Of a stretch of DNA of 17,776 nucleotides, positions 1 to 7,088 are shown piece by piece (positions within the stretch are counted from its first letter, which is position 1; every line of letters begins with the position of its first letter). The stretch covers positions 1-17,776 of the forward strand of contig JBJMIW010000152.1 in the NCBI GenBank assembly GCA_045806665.1, written 5' to 3'. The notes under the pieces were generated by a model. It saw nothing but the letters and a program-made list of their open reading frames with translations. It ran no database searches and was not told the origin of the DNA. Made by a program: the position numbers and the translations under genes. Source of the stretch: Actinoallomurus sp045806665 (GTDB lineage Bacteria > Actinomycetota > Actinomycetes > Streptosporangiales > Streptosporangiaceae).

Positions 1-965
1 GCCTGCTGGTGGCCGCCTTCAGCGTGTTCTTCGCGCCCCGCCTGCAGGCGCGGTTCGGCACCGCCCCGGTGCTGTACGTCAACCTGCTCGGGCTCGGCGC
101 CGTCATGACCGTCATCGCCGTCGGCGTGAAGACGCCCACCGCCGTCATCGTCGCGGTCATCCTCAGCGGCGCGTTCATCGGCATCAACAACACCCTGACC
201 ACCCAGGCCGTCATGCTGGTCTCACCGGTCGAGCGGCCGGTCGCCTCCTCGGCGTACGGCTTCGTCCGCTTCATCGGCGGCGGCCTGGCCCCGTACGTCG
301 CGGGCAAGCTCGCGGACGCCACGGACCTCAGCGTCCCGTTCTATCTCGGCGGCGTCGCCTTCATCCTCGCCATCGTCGTCCTCGCCTCCGGCCACAAGCT
401 GGTCGGCGCGGCGGAGCAGAAGATGGTCGAGGGCGAGACCGTGCACCCAACGCTGCAGCGGGTCGGGGAGACGCCCGCGCCCGGGTACCGACCGGTCATC
501 GTCGCGGTCGGCCCCACCGAGGACGCCGCCGCGATCGTCGACGCGGCCGCGGCGATCGCCCGCGACGCCGGCAGCGCGCTGGAGGTCGTGCACATCCGTG
601 AGACCGCCGTGGTCGAGGAACTGGCCATCGACGCCGAGGACGCCGAGCAGGCACACGCCGCGGTCCTCGTCCACCTCGACCGGCTCACCGCGCACGGTAT
701 CTCCGCCACCGGGCAGGTGCTCACCAGTGTCGGTGACCACGCCACGGCCGGCCGGGTCCTGGCCCAGCACGCCGCCGACGTCGAAGCGCGCACGGTCGCG
801 GTCGGCCGATCCCCGCGCGGGCCGGTCGCACAGTTCACCGACGGCAGCTTCACCGCCGCGCTGACCCACGCCGCGACCTGCACGGTCGTGCTGGTCGAGC
901 CCGGCGAGGCGCCGTACCGGTTGACAGCGGCGTCGCTGGACGAACTGCGCAGCCGAAGCGCGTAG
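1..965 (+). CDS. MFS transporter with C-terminal universal stress protein (UspA) domain, 5'-partial
   Basis: The frame is open to the left edge (first full codon at base 3), so the N-terminal part is missing. About 320 residues are visible. The first 130 or so hold four to five hydrophobic segments with small-residue-rich helices and a short loop with VSPVERPVASSAYGF, as in the C-terminal half of drug/proton major facilitator transporters. A linker follows, then from about residue 160 to 297 (counted from the GTG at base 9) a UspA fold: it opens with RPVIVAVGP and ends with a GRSPRG...DGS stretch resembling the UspA nucleotide-binding G-x2-G-x9-G(S/T) signature and a final strand CTVVLVEPG. 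The membrane part should export or import a small solute; the cytosolic UspA part may sense ATP or stress. The substrate is unknown. The gene converges on the GH31 gene. Family assignment is firm for UspA and good for MFS. Confidence 0.85.
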   Translation, partial: LLVAAFSVFFAPRLQARFGTAPVLYVNLLGLGAVMTVIAVGVKTPTAVIVAVILSGAFIGINNTLTTQAVMLVSPVERPVASSAYGFVRFIGGGLAPYVAGKLADATDLSVPFYLGGVAFILAIVVLASGHKLVGAAEQKMVEGETVHPTLQRVGETPAPGYRPVIVAVGPTEDAAAIVDAAAAIARDAGSALEVVHIRETAVVEELAIDAEDAEQAHAAVLVHLDRLTAHGISATGQVLTSVGDHATAGRVLAQHAADVEARTVAVGRSPRGPVAQFTDGSFTAALTHAATCTVVLVEPGEAPYRLTAASLDELRSRSA

Positions 966-1009
966 CGGACGCCGGGTCGGGGCATCCGGTCCCAGCACGA
1001 GCAGGGAGC

Positions 1010-1041
1010 CGCGCGCCGCCGGGGAGCCCGGGCGGCGCGCG
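1010..1041. terminator. Bidirectional terminator candidate between convergent MFS-UspA and GH31 genes
   Basis: An 11-base perfect inverted repeat (arms 1010-1020 and 1031-1041, all G/C) encloses a 10-base loop. It lies between the stop codons of two convergent genes (965 on +, 1071 on -). There is no clear U-tract on either side, which is common for actinomycete terminators. Confidence 0.6.
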
Positions 1042-1070
1042 CCGAGCAGGGCGGGCCCGCGGGATACGGC

Positions 1071-4000
1071 TCAGCCGACGGTGAAGCTGAACGTGTAAGG
1101 CCGGCGCATGGGGACGCCGTCCGAGCCGAGCGCGCTCTGGACGTTCGCCACGCTCACCTGGTAGGTCCCCGCGGGGAGGGCCGCCGAGGGCGTCCAGGTG
1201 AGTTCGCCGGCCGAGGTCCGCGCGGCCGTACCGGCCACGGCGGCCCCACCTCGCGTGACCGCCACGGATCCGTCGTAGCCGTTACCGGCCGGGGCGATGT
1301 CCCGGTTGAAACGGACCGTCACGGCGGCCGGAGCGCTGACCGTGTCGCCGTCGGCGGGGCTCGTCGAGACCACGAGCGGGTCGCGCCAGAACTGCGGGGC
1401 CTTGTGGGTGTCGGGCACCGACGTGTCGTCCCAGGCGGTCGAGGTGTCGTCGACGACCATGGTCCCTGTCGCGGCGCCGTTGACGGTGACGTCGCGGTTG
1501 TTGGTCCCGGTGATGCTCCCCCACCACTCGACGGTGTTCCAGTCGCCGCGGGTGTACTTGTACTGGAACTCGGTGCCGTCGGGAACCGTGATGGTCGCCT
1601 CCCAGATCCCGCCGCCCTTGTTCGTCATCTTGAGCTTGCCCGGATCCCAGGGGCCGAGCTGGTCGATGTTCCCGGGCACGTACAGGGTCGCGTCTGCGGG
1701 GGTGCCGGCGGGGGCGCGGACCCGGAAGGTCACCGCGACGGGTCGCGGCTTGACCGACAGGGAGGCGGGCAGCGTCGCGGCCGACCCATCCGGGTTGCGA
1801 TAAGCGACGGTCCCGGTCAGCTGCGCGTTCGAGGCCGTCCCCGGAGGCGTCACGGTATACGTGGCGCGGAAGGTGCCGCCGGCCGCGAGCGACGCGGTGG
1901 TCGTCGGGGACTTCGGCTCGATCGTCCAGCCAGACGGCTGCGCGAGCTTCACCGCGACGCCGCCGATCGACCCGGGACCGTGGTTGGTCACGGTCGCGAC
2001 CACGTCACCGGGTGAGCCGGCGGTGAGACCGTTAGGCGCCTCCAGGGTGAAGCCGACCGCCGGATCGGGCGCCTTGGCCAGCGCCCGGCCGTCGTGGCTC
2101 ACCACGACGCCCCGGCCGGTGGCGACCGCGGGCGCCTTCACGGTCAGCGTGTGGCTGGTGGAGTCGTAGCTCGAGGAGGCCGGGCGGCCGTTCACCGCGA
2201 CGTGGGCGGGCCGGGTGACGTCGACGAACTTCACGGTGTACGTGCGCGTCGAGGGCTGTCCGGTGTAGTGCCCGGAGGCCGGTCCGATGGTGAGCACGGC
2301 CTGGCCGTGCTCGGTGTACCGCACCGGGGTGGTGGCGTACCGGCCCTTCTGGTAGGCGAGCCCTTCCCCAGCGTCGTCGTAGAGCTGCGTGCCGCCGTCG
2401 CCGTGCGGGAAGACCTTGAGGGTCAGCGCGCCGGCCGGTGTGGTCTCGGTGCTGTCCGCGTAGGGGGCGAGCGGGAGGATGCCGCCCGCCCGGGCGAAGA
2501 CCGGCATGCGGTCGGGGGTGCTGGCGATCGTCTGCTCGCCGGGGCCGTGGTAGGTGGCGCCGGTGAAGATGTCGGTCCAGGTTCCGGCCGGGAACCAGAC
2601 CTTGGTCAGCGCGGTCAGCCCGGGTGTGGTGACCGGGGCGACGAGGAGCTGGTCGCCGAGCATGTACTCGGCATTGTGCGTGTACGCGGCCGCGTCCTCC
2701 GGGTGGTCCAGGTAGAGGGCCCGGGTCATCGGCAGGCCGGTGTCGTGCGCCTGTCGGGCGGTGGCGTACAGGTAGGGGACCAGCGCCTCGCGCAGGCGCA
2801 GGAACGACTTCGCCGCGCCGGACACCTGCGTGCCGTACTGCCACGGCAGTCGGTCGCCGTGATCGGAGTGCAGCCGGTTGACCGGCTGGAAGGCGCCCAG
2901 CTGGATCCAGCGCAGGTACAGGTCGTCGGGCAGGTGCTTACCGGCGAAGCTGCCGATGTCGTGGCTGACGTACGGCAGGCCGATGCTGCCCTCGGCCGGG
3001 GTGAAGGCGGCCTCGAAGGCGAGCGTCTCCCAGTCCGCCTTGGTGTCACCGGTGAACTGGACGGTGCTGCGGTGCTCACCCCAGGGCCCGGCGGCGGGCG
3101 TGCCGTTGTAGTCCGGGTAGGACGCCCCGATCCGGGCGAGGGAGAAACCACGCAGTCCGCGGGCGTCGCCGCCGCGGCGGTACAGCTCGTTCACCCAGCT
3201 GTCCGGGGTCAGGCCCGGCATGCTCGCCGTGCTGTCGTCACAGCAGTAGTCCAGCCACCACTGGCGTACGCCTTGTTTCTCGAACGACGCGTGCAGCCAC
3301 TGCCAGGCCGCGTTCTGGGCGGGGTCGGACCAGTCGAACCGGTGCGCCTTCGGCGCGAAGCTCTGTTTGGCCGGGGCGAGGCCGCCATGGGCGATCTGCT
3401 GTGCCTGCGCGTAGCGGGGGTCGTCTTCGGAGATCGCGGCGTGAATGTTCAGCGTCGGGTGCAGGTGTTGACCGTTCGCCCAGTCCAGGTACGCCTTCGG
3501 GTCCGGGAACAGCGACGGGTTCCAGTTCCAGCCGGCCCAGGAGTTGGGGGACTTCCAGTCCGTGTCGGCGACCAGCACGTCGAGCGGCACCTTGTTGCGG
3601 CGGAAGGCCGGCAGCAGCGAGTTCTTGTAGTCGTCGAAACTGAAGGCGTGGTACTCGGAGAACCAGTTGCCGAAGGCCCACTTGGGCAGCAGGTCGGACG
3701 GCCCGGTGAGCGTCGCCAGGTCCGCCAGTCCCTGCTTGTAGTCGTGCCCGTAGCCGAAGAAGTAGCCGTCCTGATACGCACCCTGGTGTGCCGGGCGGGG
3801 TTGCACCCAGCCGGTGGTCGTGCGCAGCGCGGTGGTCGTGTCGTCGAGGAGGTACCACCCGCTGCGGTCGAGGAGGCCCTGATGCAGCTTGATCTGGTCG
3901 ACGGGCCCCGCCTGCCCCGGGTAGTAGTCGAGCCCGCGATACCACCCGCCGAGCGCGTCCGGGTGGGCCGGTGCGCCGAACGCCGGGTGCACCGCGGTCC

Positions 4001-4379
4001 CCCTGCCCGCGACGGTGAGCTCCACCGTGGTGTTCGCCGCGGTGATCGCGCCGGAGCCCTCGCGGTAGCGCAGCGTCAGCCTGCTGGTACGGATCTCGAG
4101 CTCCCCGTGCTTCCGCCGGGCCGTGAAGGGAGGAGGCGTGAGGTTCCGGGCGACGGCGTTGAAGGTCGGGCGATCCTCGAAGCGCCGGTCGGCGGCGTAC
4201 TCGAGGCGTACCAGCGTCGGGGTAAGAATCTCTGCCCGGACGGAGCCGTCGGTGACCGCGCCGCCATGCCGGAGCAGCGCCGGACCGGCATCGGCCAGCG
4301 CCGTCCCCTGACCGACGCCGACGAGAACGAGAAGTGCGAGGGCGAGCCGGGTGACCACCCGGCGCAGAGGCGATGCCAC
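1071..4379 (-). CDS. Secreted glycoside hydrolase family 31 protein with NEW3, CBM20-like and Ig-like C-terminal domains
   Basis: A large exported alpha-glycosidase, probably alpha-glucosidase or alpha-xylosidase type acting on starch-like glucans. Residues are numbered from the upstream ATG at 4403. Residues 10-38 form a signal peptide (RR, long hydrophobic core, cleavage near ALA-DA). The GH31 N-terminal beta domain and TIM barrel span about 50-590: nucleophile Asp385 in WWLDYCCDD, acid/base Asp453 in FTGDTKADW, then SHDIG (480-484) and LYLRWIQLGAFQPVNRLHSD. Beta domains including a DUF5110-like stretch run to about 775, a NEW3-type domain is at about 785-885, a CBM20-like starch-binding domain with WDPGKLKM and paired tryptophans is at about 888-990, and an Ig-like domain occupies about 1005-1110. 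The chosen GTG start at 4379 has AGGAGG six bases upstream; the ATG at 4403 has only a weak site. It is transcribed alone. The Cys-Cys after the nucleophile replaces the more usual MNE-type sequence. The exact substrate is not determined. Confidence 0.9.
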   Translation of the reverse strand: MASPLRRVVTRLALALLVLVGVGQGTALADAGPALLRHGGAVTDGSVRAEILTPTLVRLEYAADRRFEDRPTFNAVARNLTPPPFTARRKHGELEIRTSRLTLRYREGSGAITAANTTVELTVAGRGTAVHPAFGAPAHPDALGGWYRGLDYYPGQAGPVDQIKLHQGLLDRSGWYLLDDTTTALRTTTGWVQPRPAHQGAYQDGYFFGYGHDYKQGLADLATLTGPSDLLPKWAFGNWFSEYHAFSFDDYKNSLLPAFRRNKVPLDVLVADTDWKSPNSWAGWNWNPSLFPDPKAYLDWANGQHLHPTLNIHAAISEDDPRYAQAQQIAHGGLAPAKQSFAPKAHRFDWSDPAQNAAWQWLHASFEKQGVRQWWLDYCCDDSTASMPGLTPDSWVNELYRRGGDARGLRGFSLARIGASYPDYNGTPAAGPWGEHRSTVQFTGDTKADWETLAFEAAFTPAEGSIGLPYVSHDIGSFAGKHLPDDLYLRWIQLGAFQPVNRLHSDHGDRLPWQYGTQVSGAAKSFLRLREALVPYLYATARQAHDTGLPMTRALYLDHPEDAAAYTHNAEYMLGDQLLVAPVTTPGLTALTKVWFPAGTWTDIFTGATYHGPGEQTIASTPDRMPVFARAGGILPLAPYADSTETTPAGALTLKVFPHGDGGTQLYDDAGEGLAYQKGRYATTPVRYTEHGQAVLTIGPASGHYTGQPSTRTYTVKFVDVTRPAHVAVNGRPASSSYDSTSHTLTVKAPAVATGRGVVVSHDGRALAKAPDPAVGFTLEAPNGLTAGSPGDVVATVTNHGPGSIGGVAVKLAQPSGWTIEPKSPTTTASLAAGGTFRATYTVTPPGTASNAQLTGTVAYRNPDGSAATLPASLSVKPRPVAVTFRVRAPAGTPADATLYVPGNIDQLGPWDPGKLKMTNKGGGIWEATITVPDGTEFQYKYTRGDWNTVEWWGSITGTNNRDVTVNGAATGTMVVDDTSTAWDDTSVPDTHKAPQFWRDPLVVSTSPADGDTVSAPAAVTVRFNRDIAPAGNGYDGSVAVTRGGAAVAGTAARTSAGELTWTPSAALPAGTYQVSVANVQSALGSDGVPMRRPYTFSFTVG

Positions 4380-4385
4380 CACGAG

Positions 4386-4391
4386 CCTCCT
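4386..4391 (-). promoter_or_regulatory. Ribosome-binding site deciding the GH31 start
   Basis: AGGAGG on the minus strand, six bases before the GTG at 4379-4377 and inside the longer frame that begins with the ATG at 4403. A perfect Shine-Dalgarno sequence at optimal spacing favours the GTG start. The signal peptide is intact with either start. Confidence 0.65.
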
Positions 4392-4454
4392 GTCGGTGCG
4401 CATGAGCTCGGGAATCAGCGCTGAGGTACGACGCCGGGCCAGACCCTACAACTC

Positions 4455-4466
4455 GCAATCATTTGC
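4455..4466. promoter_or_regulatory. Inverted repeat GCAA-N4-TTGC upstream of GH31 (operator candidate)
   Basis: GCAATCATTTGC is a palindrome with four-base arms and a four-base spacer, 76 bases upstream of the GH31 GTG start, in the only A/T-rich patch of this gap. Such half-sites occur in LacI/MalR-type operators of sugar-utilisation genes, so it may help control the glycosidase. This is inference from shape and position. Confidence 0.35.
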
Positions 4467-4476
4467 AGCAATAGGC

Positions 4477-4488
4477 TGAAATGTTTCA
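4477..4488. promoter_or_regulatory. LacI-family-type operator candidate upstream of GH31
   Basis: TGAAATGTTTCA has perfect five-base arms (TGAAA/TTTCA) around a two-base centre. It is one base from the classic LacI/GalR-family and cre-like palindrome TGAAACGTTTCA. It lies about 100 bases upstream of the GH31 start and eleven bases from a second palindrome. A sugar-responsive repressor is the natural candidate; no regulator gene is in the window. Confidence 0.5.
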
Positions 4489-4534
4489 CTACGTTAGGCA
4501 ATGCGGAGCGCTCACCCGTCCCGCCGGGGAAAGT

Positions 4535-4549
4535 CGGCGATCATCGCCG
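4535..4549 (-). terminator. Short hairpin just downstream of the hemerythrin gene
   Basis: A six-base perfect stem (CGGCGA/TCGCCG) with a three-base loop begins two bases after the hemerythrin stop codon on the minus strand and is followed by a short pyrimidine run (ACTTTCCCC). It could be a weak terminator. It would separate the hemerythrin gene from GH31, whose putative operators lie about 50 bases further on. Confidence 0.4.
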
Positions 4550-4550
4550 G

Positions 4551-5111
4551 TCAGAGGGGATAGAGGCCGCGCAGGTGCTCACGGAGCCGTTCGACCAGAC
4601 CCGTTCCCGAGGCGATGATCGTGTTCAGCAGTGGGTGGTCCGGCGCCGAGACGTGGTGGCGGGTCGGCGCCTTCTCCTTCGCCTCCGCCGCCTTCCGCCC
4701 GAGAACGGCGAGCTCCTCCTTGCCCAGATGCTTGGCCATCAGCACGAACAGCTCGTCTTCTTCGGCCTGCATGTGAGCGCCCAAGGCGGCGGCCAGCTGC
4801 GACATCAACACGGAGAACTGGGCGGTCGGGAGGTCGGGGCTCTCCAGTCTGGCCACCATCTGCTCGATCCGGCCGTGGTCGGCGACCTCCTGGTCGACGA
4901 TCCGTTGCCCTTCCGGCAGGCGCTGACGGGCCACCGGATAGAGGAACGCCTCTTCGGCAACCGAGTGCCGGACCATCTCGGTGATCGTAAGATCGGCAAG
5001 GGACCGCCACAGCGGTTCGCCGCCGGTCAGGTGCTCCAGCTCGGTCAGGAGCTGCCGCAGCTCACGGTGGTCCTCCGTCAGGATGCTGATGAGATCGCAG
5101 GACCGGTTCAT
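4551..5111 (-). CDS. Hemerythrin HHE cation-binding domain protein
   Basis: A 186-residue cytosolic four-helix-bundle protein with a probable non-heme di-iron site. The ligand pattern is complete: His15 on helix 1, then three HxxxE motifs, His49-Glu53 (HSVAE), His79-Glu83 (HGRIE) and His113-Glu117 (HMQAE). The tail after residue 135 is charged and ends in an amphipathic helix. Hemerythrin-like HHE proteins bind O2, NO or peroxide or store iron; in actinobacteria several are linked to oxidative or nitrosative stress. The ATG at 5111 is preceded by a G-rich site (GGGGG, five bases away). The gene is monocistronic and divergent from the membrane protein gene; a stress-sigma-like promoter candidate lies about 45 bases upstream. 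The ligand it senses or binds cannot be told from sequence. Confidence 0.88.
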   Translation of the reverse strand: MNRSCDLISILTEDHRELRQLLTELEHLTGGEPLWRSLADLTITEMVRHSVAEEAFLYPVARQRLPEGQRIVDQEVADHGRIEQMVARLESPDLPTAQFSVLMSQLAAALGAHMQAEEDELFVLMAKHLGKEELAVLGRKAAEAKEKAPTRHHVSAPDHPLLNTIIASGTGLVERLREHLRGLYPL

Positions 5112-5155
5112 CTCGGCCCCCTGAGCAGCCGCGCGGGCGACCGCTCACCTGCGCA

Positions 5156-5180
5156 GTCCCCCGGCTAGGAGCGGCGAAAC
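5156..5180 (-). promoter_or_regulatory. SigB/SigF-like promoter candidate for the hemerythrin gene
   Basis: On the minus strand, GTTT (5180-5177) and GGGGAC (5161-5156) are 15 bases apart. This is one mismatch from the actinobacterial general-stress sigma pattern GTTT-N14-16-GGGTAY. The start of transcription would fall about 35-40 bases before the hemerythrin ATG, and an oxidative-stress protein is a fitting target. A pattern this short can occur by chance. Confidence 0.35.
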
Positions 5181-5264
5181 GCACGGAACCGCGCTGAGGC
5201 ACGGCGGTGTCCGCCTCTTCAAAGGAGGACCGACCATCAGGGGCCGCCGCACACGCAGTAGAAA

Positions 5265-5279
5265 TGAGAGAAAGTCTCA
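5265..5279. promoter_or_regulatory. Small inverted repeat in the hemerythrin/membrane-protein gap
   Basis: TGAGA-N5-TCTCA lies in the 233-base gap 5112-5344 between divergent genes, in a locally A-rich patch. It may be an operator or part of the leader of the downstream membrane protein gene. Nothing else in the gap stands out except the stress-type promoter candidate and an isolated AAAGGAGG at 5221-5228 with no sensible start codon after it. Confidence 0.25.
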
Positions 5280-5334
5280 CCCCTTCGACAGGTTTGAGGC
5301 AGGCGTGTCTGCGCCGGCGAGGAAGAGGAGCAGT

Positions 5335-5338
5335 GAGG
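5335..5338 (+). promoter_or_regulatory. Ribosome-binding site supporting the GTG start of the membrane protein
   Basis: GAGG followed by six bases and a GTG at 5345. The open frame extends upstream to a GTG at 5207, but about half of those extra codons end in A or T, unlike the strongly G/C-ending codons downstream, so the upstream part is probably untranslated leader. A GTG at 5333 is a second possibility. Confidence 0.45.
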
Positions 5339-5344
5339 ATACCC

Positions 5345-7000
5345 GTGCGGTCGCGTCCGAGCGCCGAACAGAGCGTGACCGGCTGCGACCGTCGTCGTAC
5401 TCCCTCGTGGGTGCGCCGAGGCCTCGTCGCGCTGGTGCGCCACCCCTGGCTGCTCACCCTGTTCCTGGGGTTCCTGGTCATCGCCCTGGACCTTCGGGGG
5501 CCTGATCTGCCGGCGCAGTACTTCCGGACCTGGGTCGCGCGCACCGCGGGCCCGGTGGCCTTCAACAACCAGTGGTACGACGGCCACAGCCTGCCGGGCT
5601 ACAGCGTCCTGTTCCCGCCGATCGCCGCGGTCCTGGGCGCACGGATCACCGGGCTGCTCGCCTGCACCGTCACGACCTGGGCGGCGTGCAGGCTCCTCCC
5701 CGGACCACGCGACAGCGCGCAGGTCTTCTTCCGCCTGGCGCTCGCCATCGGCATCGTCGGCGAACTGGTCATCGGCCAGCTGCCCTTCGCCCTGGGGCTG
5801 GCCTTCGGACTCGCCGCACTGCTCGCCGTGATGAAAGGTCGCTCCTGGCTCGTCCTGCTGATGGCCGCCTGCTGTTCCCTGGCCAGTCCGCTGGCAGGGT
5901 TGTTCCTGTTGCTCGCCGGCCTGAGCTGGGCGCCCCAGGCCGGTTGGAGAAGACTCGCTCCGCTCGGCTCGGCCGCGCTGGGCATGCTCGTCTCCTTCGT
6001 CACTGGCGGCGGCAGCGGCCGATTCCCCTTTCCCCTGGTCAATCTCCTCGCCGTTCTGCTGTTCAGCGTCCTGACCCTGGCCTTCGCCCCCCGGAGCAGC
6101 ACCCTGATCCGCCGCTTCGCGGTGATCTATGGTCTCCTGAGCACCGCGCTCTTCCTGGTGCCCAACCCGGTCGGCGCGAACATCGGCCGCTTGGGCAGCA
6201 CACTCGCGCTGCCGGCGGCCGGCTACCTGCTGCTCCGGTACGGGCGGCGTCTGGTGCTCGCGCTGCTGATCGTGCCGTTGGTCAGCTGGCAGTTGGTGCC
6301 CGTGGCCACCGCCCTGGCCAACTCGGCCGGGGACCCCTCGTCCAGCGCGGCGTACTACACCGGTCTGCAGTCGTTCCTGGCCACGCGCAACCCGGCGGCG
6401 GGCCGGCTGGAGGTCCCGTTCACCCGGGAGCACTGGGAGACGGTGTTCCTCGCGCGACGTTTCCCCCTCGCGCGCGGCTGGGAACGCCAGCTCGACCTTC
6501 ACTACTCCGCCGCGCTGTACAGACCGCTCACCGCGGACGGTTATCGCGCGTGGTTGAACGCCAACGCCGTCCGCCTGGTCGCACTGCCCGACGTCCCCCT
6601 TGACCGGGGCGGCGTCCCCGAGGCCGCGCTGTTGGCCCACCCGCCGTCGTACCTGCATGAGGTGTGGCACGACGCGCACTGGAAGGTGTGGGAGGTGGCC
6701 GACGCCGTCCCGCTCGCCTCGGGGCCCGCCACGGTGCGCACACTGGCGGTCTCGTCTTTCATCCTGGACTTCCCGGCGCCCGGCACGGAGACCGTCCACA
6801 TTCATGCCAACAGCATGTGGGGCATCGCCGACCATGCCCCTGCCTGTCTCACCACCACGCCCGACGGCTGGTTCCAAGTGACCGCGCTGCGCGCCGGGGC
6901 GGTACGCGTCCACGCGACCGTCGGAAACATCGTCGACCATGACGCACACCCGGAGTGCGACCTCGCCGACCCCCCAGATCCGGCCATGTCCAGTCGCTGA
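5345..7000 (+). CDS. Polytopic membrane protein of unknown function, GT-C-like architecture
   Basis: I do not recognise a named family. From the GTG at 5345 the protein has 551 residues. After a basic, cytosolic-looking N-terminus, a first membrane helix spans about residues 34-49. Next comes an extracytoplasmic loop with LDLRGPDLPAQYFRTWV and NNQWYDGHSLPGYS, then some eight or nine more hydrophobic helices to about residue 330. The last 220 residues are soluble and contain VPFTREHWETVF...PLARGWERQLD (357-384) and a beta-rich tail. This layout, with acidic residues in the first outer loop, several helices and a soluble C-terminal domain, resembles GT-C glycosyltransferase-like membrane proteins of actinobacteria, but no catalytic motif is certain. 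It has no co-directional neighbour and converges on the luciferase-like gene. Confidence 0.8.
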   Translation: MRSRPSAEQSVTGCDRRRTPSWVRRGLVALVRHPWLLTLFLGFLVIALDLRGPDLPAQYFRTWVARTAGPVAFNNQWYDGHSLPGYSVLFPPIAAVLGARITGLLACTVTTWAACRLLPGPRDSAQVFFRLALAIGIVGELVIGQLPFALGLAFGLAALLAVMKGRSWLVLLMAACCSLASPLAGLFLLLAGLSWAPQAGWRRLAPLGSAALGMLVSFVTGGGSGRFPFPLVNLLAVLLFSVLTLAFAPRSSTLIRRFAVIYGLLSTALFLVPNPVGANIGRLGSTLALPAAGYLLLRYGRRLVLALLIVPLVSWQLVPVATALANSAGDPSSSAAYYTGLQSFLATRNPAAGRLEVPFTREHWETVFLARRFPLARGWERQLDLHYSAALYRPLTADGYRAWLNANAVRLVALPDVPLDRGGVPEAALLAHPPSYLHEVWHDAHWKVWEVADAVPLASGPATVRTLAVSSFILDFPAPGTETVHIHANSMWGIADHAPACLTTTPDGWFQVTALRAGAVRVHATVGNIVDHDAHPECDLADPPDPAMSSR

Positions 7001-7030
7001 CCATCCAGGCCGCCGCTACCAGGTATGGAA

Positions 7031-7050
7031 CGGATCGGCGAGGCCGACCG
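7031..7050. terminator. Weak bulged hairpin between convergent membrane-protein and luciferase-like genes
   Basis: TCGGC-GAG-GCCGA, extendable by three pairs with one bulged A, lies in the 88-base gap between the stop codons at 7000 (+) and 7089 (-). It is the only foldable element I see there. It is weak and lacks a U-tract. Confidence 0.3.
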
Positions 7051-7088
7051 ACAGCACGTCCGACAGGTAGGTCAGCCGGCCCCAGCGG

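Noticed and set aside
2094..4424. Long plus-strand open frame (776 codons) opposite the GH31 gene
   Set aside because: Composition is Gly/Arg/Val-rich with no domain motif; it is the antisense shadow of a gene with strong G/C third-position bias and full GH31 motifs.
5221..5505. A small plus-strand gene after the AAAGGAGG at 5221
   Set aside because: The next in-range triplet is ATC, and the first ordinary start (GTG 5305) is too far; the peptide is Arg-rich with no motif and overlaps the membrane protein in another frame.
5237..6949. Minus-strand open frame (570 codons) opposite the membrane protein
   Set aside because: Rich in Gln/Glu/Gly/Arg with no motif, while the plus frame shows membrane helices and proper codon bias.
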